NCBI RefSeq assembly: GCF_000469585.1
Contig: NZ_AWNK01000007.1
Coordinates: 218,911-280,108 of the forward strand
Source of the DNA: Chrysiogenes arsenatis DSM 11915
Lineage (GTDB): Bacteria; Chrysiogenota; Chrysiogenetes; Chrysiogenales; Chrysiogenaceae
DNA length: 61,198 bases
Direction of reading: 5' to 3'
Shown here: one piece after another, positions 1-7,252 of the stretch
How positions within the stretch are numbered: position 1 is the first letter of the stretch
Layout of the letters: each line of letters opens with the position of its first letter
The notes under the pieces: generated by a model
What the model was told of the DNA's origin: nothing
Database searches by the model: none
What the model saw: only the letters and a program-made list of their open reading frames with translations
Program-made: the position numbers and the translations under genes

Positions 1-862
1 TTATCTCTGCCGCTGATGGTATGACGTCCGTAGGCAACACACTGTTGGAGGAGACGCTCATTGATCTCTTCGAGGGACTGTGCTTCGGGAATCGGCACCA
101 GGAAGTTGCGGCGGGCGAAGCCGACCAACCCCTCAACGCCACCCTTTTCGTGACCGGCACCGGGATTACAGAATCGAGCCTCGAAGTTATGGTAGGCTCG
201 AAAATGGGTGAAGGACTCTTGCTCCAAACGGGCTTTGCCCTGCAAAACCTTGCGCACAGCGGTGGTCAGATTATCAAAGATCAGTCGTGGGAAGACACCG
301 CCGTAAAAAAGAACCCACGCATGAGTGCATCGAAAAAGGCCTGTTGTCTTTCACAGGGGTACAAACGTAAAAACGGTTTGCCAGACCCCTTGGAGCGCAT
401 GCAGAAAATCTTGACCTTCAGTGTCTGGCCTTGAATAACGACCACCGCTGTTCCCCAGTCTACCTCAGCTTCTTGACCAAGATCAGGCTCCAAAGGCAAA
501 AAGGCTTTTATGGTGCTGATGCCCAGTCGTTCTTTCGCTTCACGCACGTATTTGCGGACATTGGATTCGCTGCCGGAAAAGTTGTGTTCAAAAACCAGTC
601 GATCATAAATGCGTCTGGCGGTGTGGCGCTGTTTGCGAGGACGATCACGATCATCGGCAAGCCAAGTGTCAATGATCTTCTGGAATGGCCCCAAAACAGG
701 AAACGGCTGATAATGGCGCAGTGAATAACCAGAATACGGCTCACTGAGCGCCTTACGTATAGTGTTGCGCGAATGGCCGGTAATCCGAGATATCTCACTT
801 ATGCTTTGCTCATAGACCCGATGAGCCGTGCGAATATGTTCATATTGATCCATCCTAAGCAT
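1..862 (-). pseudogene. istA: IS21-family transposase IstA, frameshifted and cut by window edge
   Basis: IstA is the DDE transposase of IS21-type elements. I chose the ATG at 862 (MLRMDQYEHIRTAHRVY). An upstream in-frame start at 895 is possible, but the family usually begins near MDQYE. An N-terminal helix-turn-helix (about ISEISRITGHSRNTIRKAL) is followed by the catalytic core. The first Asp is in EAEVDWG. The reading frame breaks at a run of six A (305-310 on the plus strand, T6 in the coding sense) and continues in another frame with the second Asp (FPRLIFDNL) and the Glu (GHEKGGVEGLVG), running to base 1 with no stop. One extra T would restore one frame across the break and read MRGFFFYGGVFPRL. 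All three acidic residues are present, so the loss is recent, a sequencing error, or bypassed by slippage. Confidence 0.8.
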
Positions 863-917
863 CCTCTCTCCTTCGATTGCTATGGTAAGCACCATAGTAG
901 CGAAGGGATAATTAGGA

Positions 918-962
918 TGGTCAATTTTCAGTAATCACAAGGCCTCTAAACTGGTCAATTTT
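918..962. repeat. IS21 subterminal direct repeats (2 x TGGTCAATTTT)
   Basis: Two exact 11-base copies at 918-928 and 952-962 sit 34 bases apart between the istA start and the element end. Repeats of this kind at IS21-family ends are known as transposase binding sites. That role is inferred here from position. Confidence 0.6.
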
Positions 963-971
963 AGATTATCA

Positions 972-3500
972 AAACCATTGGTGACATGGTCGTCTGGCAC
1001 CATTGCCGTAGCAACCATGAACGCCAACTTTGAAGCTGCTAGTGGTCTTGCTACCGGAGTATCGGCTGGTACATCGCTGATCACCGCCACCCTTGGCAGT
1101 GTTTCTGGTAACACCACGCTGACCGTCACTGCTGCGACCCTGAGTTCCATCGTCGTGACGCCGGTGAATCCAAGCGTTGTGAATGGTTTGACGCGACAGT
1201 TTGTAGCGACTGGTACCTATTCCAATGGTACCTCAGAGAATATCACTTCGTTGGTCACGTGGTCGTCTGGCACCATTGCCGTAGCAACCATGAACGCTAA
1301 CTTTGAAGCTGCTAGTGGTTTAGCAACGGGTATTTCGGCTGGTACGTCCCTGATCACCGCTACCCTTGGCAGTGTTTCCGGTAATACTACGCTGACCGTA
1401 ACTGCTGCGACCCTGAGTTCGATAGCCGTAACGCCGGTGAATCCAAGCGTTGTGAACGGTTTGACGCGACAGTTTGTAGCGACTGGTACCTACTCGAATG
1501 GTACTTCAGAGAATATCACTTCGTTGGTCACATGGTCCTCTGGCACCATTGCCGTAGCAACCATGAACGCTAACTTTGAAGCTGCTAGTGGTTTAGCAAC
1601 GGGTATTTCGGCTGGTACGTCCCTGATCACCGCTACCCTTGGCAGTGTTTCCGGTAATACTACGCTGACCGTAACTGCTGCGACCCTGAGTTCGATAGCC
1701 GTAACGCCGGTGAATCCAAGCGTTGTGAACGGTTTGACGCGACAGTTTGTAGCGACTGGTACCTACTCGAATGGTACTTCAGAGAATATCACTTCGTTGG
1801 TCACATGGTCCTCTGGCACCATTGCCGTAGCAACCATGAACGCCAACTTTGAAGCAACAAGCGGTTTAGCAACGGGTATTTCGGCTGGTACGTCCCTGAT
1901 CACCGCCACCCTTGGCAGTGTTTCCGGTAATACTACGCTGACCGTAACTGCTGCGACCCTGAGTTCGATAGCCGTTACGCCGATCGATCCAAGTATTGCA
2001 AATGGATTTACCAGACAGTTCGTTGCTACCGGCACCTACTCAGACGGCACCTCGGAGAATATCACCTCTTTGGTAACGTGGAGTTCAGGAAACATTGGTG
2101 TAGCCACAATGAACCCGAATGGGAATGCCAATAGTGGATTAGCAACCGGCATATCCGTTGGTACCTCAAGTATCACAGCGACACTCTGGACAGTTGTTAG
2201 CAATAGCACAACACTTAACGTAACCGCAGAGACCCTCAGCTCTATCGCCGTTACGCCGATCGGTCCAAGTATTGCAAATGGATTTACCAGACAGTTCGCC
2301 GCTACCGGCACTTACTCTGATGGCAGTGTTGCAGATATTACCACCAGTGTAACGTGGTCGTCTGGCTCAATTGCTGTAGCGACACTGAACGCTAACTTTG
2401 AAGCAACGAGTGGCCTTGCTACTGGAGCATCAGCTGGTACATCGCTGATCACCGCCACCCTTGGCAGTGTTTCTGGCAATACTACGCTGACCGTCACCGC
2501 TGCGACCTTAAGTTCAATAGCGGTCACGCCAGTGAATCCAAATGTCGTGAATGGCCAGACCAGACAGTTCGTGGCTATCGGTACCTATTCATCGGGTGAC
2601 ACTGATGACATTACCGCCACGGCAATATGGACATCAGGCGACATTGCTGTGGCTACGATGAATGCTAATGGCAGCGTAACCAGCGGTTTAGCGACTGGTG
2701 CTAGTGTCGGCACATCAACGATCACTGCAACAGTAGGCACCACGTCTGGCAATACATTGCTGAACGTAACCGCCATTCTTGCGAACAATCCGACTCCTCC
2801 TGCACTTGGAGAAACCGCCCGCTTTGTTATCCTTGCCAGCCAAAAGATTACGACGACGGTTGGCTCCGCCATCGCCGACGGCGATCTTGGGATCATGGAT
2901 CAGGCACGCACATACTATGAAGGATTTAATGAGCCTGCAAGTGATGGGTTCTTTACGGAACTCACCAATGGGTACACGTATGCACATGATGATATACCGC
3001 CAGCGTATGTCATACCAGCACCGCATGCCAGTACCATTGCCTTTATTAACCAGGTAAGAACCGACCTTGGCATTGCGTACACCTTCTTGGCGGCTGATCC
3101 GAATCCGACGGCAGCGACGCAAGTCAGTCCAAGTGAACTTGGCACACTGACGCTCACCCGTGGGGTCTACAAAACAGCAGCGAATGTGACCATCTCGACC
3201 GGGGCACTCGTGCTTGATGCACAAAATGATCCCGATTCCGTATGGGTATTTGCACTCGGAGGTACACTCACGGCGGGGGCACCAAGCGGCGCCGTCACCT
3301 TGATTAATGGTGCGCAAGCCAAAAACGTTTATTGGCAGGTTGCCGGAAAAACGGTTGTTGAGGCCAATACGATTTTCCAGGGAAATGTGTTTTCATGGCC
3401 AGAAGTAAATATCCTGACCAATGCAGCCATTACTGGCCGACTGTTTTCCGTAACCGAACAGGTAACACTCCAGTCGAATGCCGTAACCAAAGCTCCGTAA
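972..3500 (+). CDS. BIG2 Ig-repeat / DUF3494 ice-binding-like surface protein, 5' end removed by IS21
   Basis: The reading frame is open from the IS21 junction to 3500. It begins mid-repeat (LVTWSSGT), so the native start, signal peptide and at least part of one repeat are missing. The nominal start is a TTG at 978 with no ribosome site. It has one partial and six full BIG2-like Ig repeats of 91-92 residues, each opening TLSSIxVTP and ending in TLTVTA. A DUF3494 domain of about 240 residues follows (from ANNPTPPALGE), with hallmark blocks LGTLTLTRGVYK, NVYWQVAGKT, FQGNVFSW and GRLFSVTEQVTL. DUF3494 domains are known from ice-binding proteins and also occur in adhesins. Ig repeats usually act as a stalk. 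Ice binding is not shown here, and adhesion or matrix contact is as likely. Without an export signal the product should be non-functional. A near-identical paralogue lies at 7253-9604. Confidence 0.85.
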   Translation, partial: KPLVTWSSGTIAVATMNANFEAASGLATGVSAGTSLITATLGSVSGNTTLTVTAATLSSIVVTPVNPSVVNGLTRQFVATGTYSNGTSENITSLVTWSSGTIAVATMNANFEAASGLATGISAGTSLITATLGSVSGNTTLTVTAATLSSIAVTPVNPSVVNGLTRQFVATGTYSNGTSENITSLVTWSSGTIAVATMNANFEAASGLATGISAGTSLITATLGSVSGNTTLTVTAATLSSIAVTPVNPSVVNGLTRQFVATGTYSNGTSENITSLVTWSSGTIAVATMNANFEATSGLATGISAGTSLITATLGSVSGNTTLTVTAATLSSIAVTPIDPSIANGFTRQFVATGTYSDGTSENITSLVTWSSGNIGVATMNPNGNANSGLATGISVGTSSITATLWTVVSNSTTLNVTAETLSSIAVTPIGPSIANGFTRQFAATGTYSDGSVADITTSVTWSSGSIAVATLNANFEATSGLATGASAGTSLITATLGSVSGNTTLTVTAATLSSIAVTPVNPNVVNGQTRQFVAIGTYSSGDTDDITATAIWTSGDIAVATMNANGSVTSGLATGASVGTSTITATVGTTSGNTLLNVTAILANNPTPPALGETARFVILASQKITTTVGSAIADGDLGIMDQARTYYEGFNEPASDGFFTELTNGYTYAHDDIPPAYVIPAPHASTIAFINQVRTDLGIAYTFLAADPNPTAATQVSPSELGTLTLTRGVYKTAANVTISTGALVLDAQNDPDSVWVFALGGTLTAGAPSGAVTLINGAQAKNVYWQVAGKTVVEANTIFQGNVFSWPEVNILTNAAITGRLFSVTEQVTLQSNAVTKAP
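1137..2777 (+). repeat. Six tandem Ig-like (BIG2) repeats, 273-276 bp each
   Basis: Units start at 1137, 1410, 1683, 1956, 2232 and 2505, each at the ACC codon of TLSS. A partial unit precedes them (972-1136). The units at 1410 and 1683 look identical at DNA level over most of their length, and the unit at 1137 differs at scattered third positions. The last three are more diverged (PIDPSIANGF, PIGPSIANGF, PVNPNVVNGQ). This indicates recent duplication of the N-terminal side of the array by unequal recombination. Confidence 0.85.
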
Positions 3501-3522
3501 ATTTAGATTATCTTTCCAGAAA

Positions 3523-3556
3523 AGAGGAGGGTCGGTCATCCGACCTGCCCTCCTCT
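3523..3556 (+). terminator. Rho-independent-like terminator after the first DUF3494 gene
   Basis: A strong hairpin has the outer stem AGAGGAGGG / CCCTCCTCT with an inner GTCGG / CCGAC pairing, 22 bases after the stop codon. It is followed by ATTTCTC, a weak T-tract. It should end transcription of the Ig-repeat gene before the lipoprotein gene. Confidence 0.65.
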
Positions 3557-3644
3557 ATTTCTCAAGGCAATGTTCTCTTTTGCTTTCTCTGTGTGACCTC
3601 TACCGCAAAACTACTAACAACTTTAACCAAGAAAAGGGATACCT

Positions 3645-4292
3645 ATGAACGCCATCAAATGTTCACGAGCTTTTATCGCATTGATTTTTGTAAGTGTCAT
3701 GCTGCTTCTCAGCGGCTGCGCGACAACAGGGATGGATCGTTCCGTCAATACTTCCAACTCAATCCATGAGGTAGATTTGGAAATTAAAAAAATGACGACG
3801 CATATCGATAGCACGTCAGGATCGCTCGAGTCATTGTTTCATGCTGGCCAACCTGATTTGAAAAAGCATTTCGAAGCCTACACCGCTAACCTCAACGATT
3901 TGAATACTCAAGGAGAGCGAGTTATCAAACGTGTTGATGAGATGAAAGCCTCAAGTATGGCCTATTTTGCTGAATGGGAAAAACAGGGTGATGTGTATAC
4001 GAACCCACAAATCCGTCAACTCAGCGCCGAGCGTCGGGCAAAGCTTGCCGCAATTTATGCTCGCGTACCTGAAGCCGGTGCTGGAATCAAGGGAGCATAC
4101 CTTAATTCCAAGACAAACCTGAATGAGATCCAACTCTACCTTTCTACTGATCTGACCGTTGGTGGTGTACAGGCAATACGCCCCGTAGCACAACAAGCGA
4201 TTCAGGATTTAGATGCGTTACGCAATTCGATTCAACCGATCGTAGTAGCGCTCGAAGAAATTAACCTTGAACTCTATGGTAGCGGCAAATAA
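3645..4292 (+). CDS. Coiled-coil lipoprotein (DUF2959-like)
   Basis: This 215-residue protein has a lipoprotein signal peptide: a hydrophobic stretch at residues 10-22 and the lipobox LLSGC with Cys about 25. The mature part is almost all helical and charged, with long heptad-like segments at about 40-110 and 170-210. The block YFAEWEKQGD...RQLSAERRAKL resembles the DUF2959 lipoprotein family, an assignment made by eye only. It heads a co-directional row of small envelope proteins (BON, DUF3185, outer-membrane barrel, CsbD) and is separated by 42 bases from the BON gene. The job is unknown. A periplasmic structural or envelope-stress role is an inference from the neighbours. Confidence 0.7.
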   Translation: MNAIKCSRAFIALIFVSVMLLLSGCATTGMDRSVNTSNSIHEVDLEIKKMTTHIDSTSGSLESLFHAGQPDLKKHFEAYTANLNDLNTQGERVIKRVDEMKASSMAYFAEWEKQGDVYTNPQIRQLSAERRAKLAAIYARVPEAGAGIKGAYLNSKTNLNEIQLYLSTDLTVGGVQAIRPVAQQAIQDLDALRNSIQPIVVALEEINLELYGSGK

Positions 4293-4334
4293 CGCTCCAT
4301 CAACGTCCATGAAAACTAATAGATAGGTGCCATC

Positions 4335-4649
4335 ATGAGAAAATTATCCCAGACTTTCCTCCTCGTAATCTTTGTTGTCTTTGCTATGACTTTTTCCGGC
4401 TGTGCTGCCACAAGCGAACGCGAAAGCACTGGTCAATATGTTGACGATACCGTGATAACCACCAAAGTTAAAACCGCAATATTCCAGGATGAAACATTAA
4501 AAATGCACCAGATTAACGTCGAAACATTCAAGGGTGTTGTGCAACTAAGTGGTTTTGTCGACTCGGCACTCAGTGTTACGAAAGCTGGCAGTGTCGCCAG
4601 AGCAATCCCAGGCGTAACCTCAGTTAAAAACGATTTGCTCGTCAAGTAA
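4335..4649 (+). CDS. BON-domain lipoprotein (OsmY-like)
   Basis: This 104-residue protein has a lipoprotein signal (hydrophobic residues 8-20, lipobox FSGC with Cys about 23). A single BON domain follows: DDTVITTKVKTAIFQDE, then VQLSGFVDS and a closing VKNDLLV strand. BON domains are phospholipid- or envelope-associated modules found in OsmY, which is induced by osmotic and stationary-phase stress. One BON copy is present, whereas OsmY has two. The start ATG sits behind a weak purine-rich site (GATAGGTG). Its setting among other small envelope proteins suggests co-expression under envelope stress. Confidence 0.85.
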   Translation: MRKLSQTFLLVIFVVFAMTFSGCAATSERESTGQYVDDTVITTKVKTAIFQDETLKMHQINVETFKGVVQLSGFVDSALSVTKAGSVARAIPGVTSVKNDLLVK

Positions 4650-4661
4650 CCTGGAGGAAAT

Positions 4662-4811
4662 ATGTTATGGACTGTTTGTATCATCATGGTCGTCTTATGG
4701 GTACTCGGCATTGTAACCTCTAATACGATGGGTGGTCTTATTCATGTTCTACTGATTGTTGCCATTGTTGTCGTACTGGTACGGATTATTCAAGGGCGTA
4801 GTGCTTTTTAA
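4662..4811 (+). CDS. Lmo0937-family small membrane protein
   Basis: This is a 49-residue product with two predicted membrane helices: residues 4-19 (CIIMVVLWVLGIVT) and 26-42 (IHVLLIVAIVVVLVRII), ending RIIQGRSAF. Length, composition and the MLWT...LG...G...H.LL pattern match the Lmo0937 / DUF5670 family of small membrane proteins, which have no known biochemical function. The ATG is preceded by a good ribosome site (CTGGAGGAAAT), which together with the family match makes it a real gene despite its size. It lies 12 bases after the BON gene, so it is almost surely co-transcribed. Confidence 0.8.
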   Translation: MLWTVCIIMVVLWVLGIVTSNTMGGLIHVLLIVAIVVVLVRIIQGRSAF

Positions 4812-4867
4812 TGTTGGTTTCTATTGATTCTATTCACCCAATAACAAGAGCTACAGGAGGTTACACT

Positions 4868-5089
4868 ATGCAGACATCAACATTGGTCGGGTTCGCCCTG
4901 ATTGCAATCGCCGTTATCACCTTTGCGTACGAAGGGATCAATTATACGAGTCGCGAGAAAGTCATTGACCTTGGGTCGATGCAAATGACGGCCGAGACGA
5001 AGAAAACCCTCCCCTTACCGCCCATTGTTGGGGTTGTGGCGTTAATCGGTGGGATTGGCATGCTTGTTTTAGGCCGGAAAAAGAGCTAA
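4868..5089 (+). CDS. DUF3185 family small membrane protein
   Basis: This 73-residue protein has two membrane helices (about residues 4-20 and 50-68) flanking a soluble loop with REKVIDLGSMQMTAETKK. It ends with the GGIGMLVLGRKKS tail that is characteristic of DUF3185. An upstream in-frame ATG exists at 4811, but the start at 4868 has the strong site ACAGGAGGTTACACT and matches the family length. Function is unknown; DUF3185 members are often found beside stress or lipoprotein genes, as here. Confidence 0.8.
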   Translation: MQTSTLVGFALIAIAVITFAYEGINYTSREKVIDLGSMQMTAETKKTLPLPPIVGVVALIGGIGMLVLGRKKS

Positions 5090-5135
5090 GCGAGCAGAAA
5101 ATATCGAAAACGCAATATTATAGCAGGAGAACAGT

Positions 5136-5747
5136 ATGATTATGAAAAGAATTTTGCCTTTGTGCGTGGCCGCGATTGGCACATTGAGTATGGTTTCCTT
5201 CGCAACCGCATCACAGCCGTTAGATTATGTTGTGTTAAAGGGTGGCATCTATTCGCCCAGCTCAAATCACCATCTGAGTAACTTTAACGCTGGTGTGAGT
5301 ACACACCTTGATAGCAAGACCGGCTTTTCTGGTGAAATTGCTTTCGGACATTACTTTGCTCCAATATTTGCGGTGGAATTAGGCATCGGCTACTTCGAAA
5401 GTAAAGGGAATGCCGCAGCACAGCCAGGCGAGTTGAAGCTGCAAGTTGTACCCGTCAGCGCTACCGGAAAATTACTTTTCCCGCTTGGCCAGTTTGAACC
5501 ATACGGATTGGCCGGAATAGCCGCGTACATCACCGATGCGGAAGTCAGCGGCAATTCGAGTGACTTCAATGGGTCAACCGAAATTACCTATGGGTTGCAT
5601 CTCGGAGCAGGATTTAATTTTAATCTTCCTGAGAACATGTTCGTTGGACTTGAAGGAAAATACCTCTGGGCAGAACCAGAGTTTGGCGGACAACACATTG
5701 ATCTCGACGGATTTATCACCACGGTTCACGTTGGATTCCGGTTCTAA
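5136..5747 (+). CDS. OmpW-like outer membrane beta-barrel protein
   Basis: This 203-residue protein has a cleavable signal peptide (residues 1-26, ending near FATASQ). The mature part alternates polar and hydrophobic residues like an eight-stranded barrel, with glycine/aromatic-rich turns (FGHYFAPIFAVELGIGYF, FEPYGLAGIAAYI) and the C-terminal strand TTVHVGFRF ending in Phe, the BAM recognition signature. The overall pattern fits OmpW / small porin-like barrels (PF03922 or PF13505). The ribosome site GCAGGAGAACAGT precedes the first ATG; a second in-frame ATG follows two codons later (5142). A precise substrate cannot be given. Confidence 0.75.
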   Translation: MIMKRILPLCVAAIGTLSMVSFATASQPLDYVVLKGGIYSPSSNHHLSNFNAGVSTHLDSKTGFSGEIAFGHYFAPIFAVELGIGYFESKGNAAAQPGELKLQVVPVSATGKLLFPLGQFEPYGLAGIAAYITDAEVSGNSSDFNGSTEITYGLHLGAGFNFNLPENMFVGLEGKYLWAEPEFGGQHIDLDGFITTVHVGFRF

Positions 5748-5768
5748 TACACATAAGGAGTAAATACC

Positions 5769-5951
5769 ATGAAATCGAGCACCAAAGACAAAGCAGAAGG
5801 GACATTTCACGAAGCCAAGGGGAATGTGAAGGAGTTTATTGGCAAGCTGACCGACAATCCGAAGATTGAAGCGGAAGGTGTGACGGAGCAAAAAGCCGGC
5901 AAAATGCAAGTCAAGATTGGGCAAATTGGGTCTGTCAATAATTTTGTGTAA
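5769..5951 (+). CDS. CsbD-like stress protein with 3' end replaced by an IS256 end
   Basis: The product is 60 residues. Residues 1-54 match the CsbD family of small hydrophilic stress proteins (MKSSTKDKAEGTFHEAKG, KLTDNPKIEAEG, AGKMQVKIGQ). The native C-terminus, usually a short VxxxGK-type tail, is missing. From about base 5928-5933 the sequence is the left inverted repeat of the IS256-family element, which supplies the last codons (SVNNFV) and the stop. Most of the domain survives, so the product may still fold. The gene has a good ribosome site (ACATAAGGAGTAAAT). Confidence 0.8.
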   Translation: MKSSTKDKAEGTFHEAKGNVKEFIGKLTDNPKIEAEGVTEQKAGKMQVKIGQIGSVNNFV

Positions 5952-5956
5952 GTAGC
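5933..5956 (+). repeat. IS256 left terminal inverted repeat
   Basis: It pairs with 7224-7247 and shares the core ATTTTGTGTAAGT and the outer TGT, with about three mismatches over 24 bases. It overlaps the stop codon of the csbD remnant. Confidence 0.75.
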
Positions 5957-5964
5957 GGAAGACA

Positions 5965-7182
5965 TCAATTTTGCATTGGCACCCTCCCCTCAAAGAAAAT
6001 ACAGAACTGATTAAGTGCCGCTTTCCAGTCTCTGATCGGCATTGTCCACTTCTTTGAAATATTGCGTAACGCCATGTAAAAGAGCTTGAATATTGCTTCG
6101 TCGTCGGGAAATGCCCCACGGTTCTTGGTTACCTTGCGCAGCGAGTGGTTTAATGATTCAATGGCATTGGTGGTGTAGATTGCCTTTCTGATATCGGGAG
6201 GATAGTTGAAAAATGGGATTATTCGCTCCCAGTTGCGGCGCCATGATTGGCTGACCATTGGATGAGTGGCATCCCATTTTGTTTCAAATTGTTCAAGATT
6301 CCTCCGCGCCTGCTCTTCTGTTGGCGCGGCATAAATTTCTTTCAAGTCGGCGGCCATCTGTTTGCGCTCTTTCCATGCCACAAAATTCAAGCTATGTCTG
6401 ACCATATGCACAATGCAGGTTTGCACTTGGGTGTTCGGATAAGCGGCTTCTATAGCTTCTGGGAACCCTTTTAAGCCGTCAACGCAAGCTATGAAAATAT
6501 CCTTAACTCCACGGTTTTGTAGTCCGTTAAGAATACTAAGCCAGAACTTTGCCCCTTCATTTTCCGCGATCCACATGCCAAGAACTTCCTTTTGTCCCTC
6601 CATGGTGACAGCCAACGCGAGATACACTGCTTTGTTGATAATGTGTCCGCCTTGTCTCCCTTTCACCCTGATAGCATCCAGATAAACAATGGGGTAAACT
6701 TCATCAAGGGGACGGTTTTGCCATGATTTCACATCGTCAATCACAGCATCGGTTACTTGGGATATTAAGGTGGGGGAAACCTCCACACCATACATTTCTT
6801 CCAAGTGAACTTGAATGTCCCGTGTACTCATGCCCAGCGCGTACATAGAGAGGATTTTATCGTCAAAACCATGAAAACGGCTTTGACCTTTGGGGATAAT
6901 TTTTGGCTCAAAACTGGCGTCGCGGTCACGGGGGACATTGATCTGAAGCTCACCAAACTCACCACTAATGGTCTTTGGATATTTGCCATTACGTGAGTTT
7001 CCAGCCTGCTTGTCTGACTTTCCATGTTTGGCATAGCCAAGATGGTCAGTCATCTCTGTCTGCATTGCACGCTCTACAAGTCGCTTTGTTAACTCTTTGA
7101 GTAGACCGCCTTCGCCTACAAGATCTTCAGGCTTTTTATAGTTGGCAAGAAGCTGGTCGAGAAGTTCATCGGAAATGGCCAT
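5965..7182 (-). CDS. IS256-family transposase (DDE)
   Basis: This is a 405-residue, full-length mutator-type transposase. The N-terminal region (residues 1-60) has the usual MAxSDELLDQLL start and KELTKRLVERAMQTEM. The DDE core shows the first Asp in VYLDAIRVKGRQ, the second in CVDGLKGFPEAI, and the Glu in TTNAIESLNHSLRK. The C-terminus keeps FPDDEAIFKLFYMALRNI and the final helical block. There are no frameshifts or stops, so the element is probably still mobile. The start at 7182 lies behind a RBS-like CAAGGAG, and the gene occupies nearly the whole element. Confidence 0.95.
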   Translation of the reverse strand: MAISDELLDQLLANYKKPEDLVGEGGLLKELTKRLVERAMQTEMTDHLGYAKHGKSDKQAGNSRNGKYPKTISGEFGELQINVPRDRDASFEPKIIPKGQSRFHGFDDKILSMYALGMSTRDIQVHLEEMYGVEVSPTLISQVTDAVIDDVKSWQNRPLDEVYPIVYLDAIRVKGRQGGHIINKAVYLALAVTMEGQKEVLGMWIAENEGAKFWLSILNGLQNRGVKDIFIACVDGLKGFPEAIEAAYPNTQVQTCIVHMVRHSLNFVAWKERKQMAADLKEIYAAPTEEQARRNLEQFETKWDATHPMVSQSWRRNWERIIPFFNYPPDIRKAIYTTNAIESLNHSLRKVTKNRGAFPDDEAIFKLFYMALRNISKKWTMPIRDWKAALNQFCIFFEGRVPMQN

Positions 7183-7223
7183 GGGATACTCCTTGAGATA
7201 TGATCAGAATGGTATCGTAAATG

Positions 7224-7247
7224 GCCACTTACACAAAATATTTTACA
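7224..7247 (-). repeat. IS256 right terminal inverted repeat
   Basis: It is the inverted partner of 5933-5956. Immediately beyond (7253 onward) the sequence reads in frame into the second Ig-repeat protein (GAPPAGVATLTSLLV). Confidence 0.75.
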
Positions 7248-7252
7248 CACGC

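Larger units (their letters stand above)
1..971 (-). mobile_element. IS21-family insertion sequence, one end (rest lies outside the window)
   Basis: The minus strand encodes an IstA-type transposase starting about 110 bases from an apparent element end. The outer sequence carries two copies of the 11-mer TGGTCAATTTT (918-928 and 952-962), the multiple subterminal repeats expected of IS21-family ends. Read outward, the terminus begins TGATAATC at about 971, giving the 5'-TG end typical of the family. Immediately beyond it the sequence becomes the Ig-repeat gene in mid-repeat, which fixes the junction at about 971-977. The second end, istB and any target duplication are outside the window. Confidence 0.8.
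5928..7252 (-). mobile_element. IS256-family insertion sequence (complete, about 1.32 kb)
   Basis: An intact transposase is flanked by terminal inverted repeats. The core copies are 5933-5956 and 7224-7247, with ATTTTGTGTAAGT identical in both and a few mismatches outward. The repeat may extend imperfectly to 5928 and 7252. The bases flanking the two ends (GCAAATT on the left, GAGCTCC on the right) do not form the 8-9 bp duplication expected for the family. The left flank is the end of csbD and the right flank is the middle of an Ig-repeat gene, so the material originally between them has been lost. Confidence 0.85.

Noticed and set aside
305-310. Programmed -1 frameshift in istA
   Set aside because: The zero frame reads TTC TTT TTT ACG, which is not a clean X XXY YYZ heptamer, and IS21 IstA is not known to need a shift. 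Simple mutation or sequencing error is more likely, though not excluded.
1137-2777. The repeated array as a CRISPR
   Set aside because: The units are 273-276 bp, tandem, coding and without spacers.
935-3317. Several long minus-strand open frames across the Ig-repeat gene (for example 1763-2035, 2036-2311, 2715-3317)
   Set aside because: They lie antisense to the clear BIG2/DUF3494 frame, repeat with it, and have no family match or ribosome site. They are by-products of the repeat composition.
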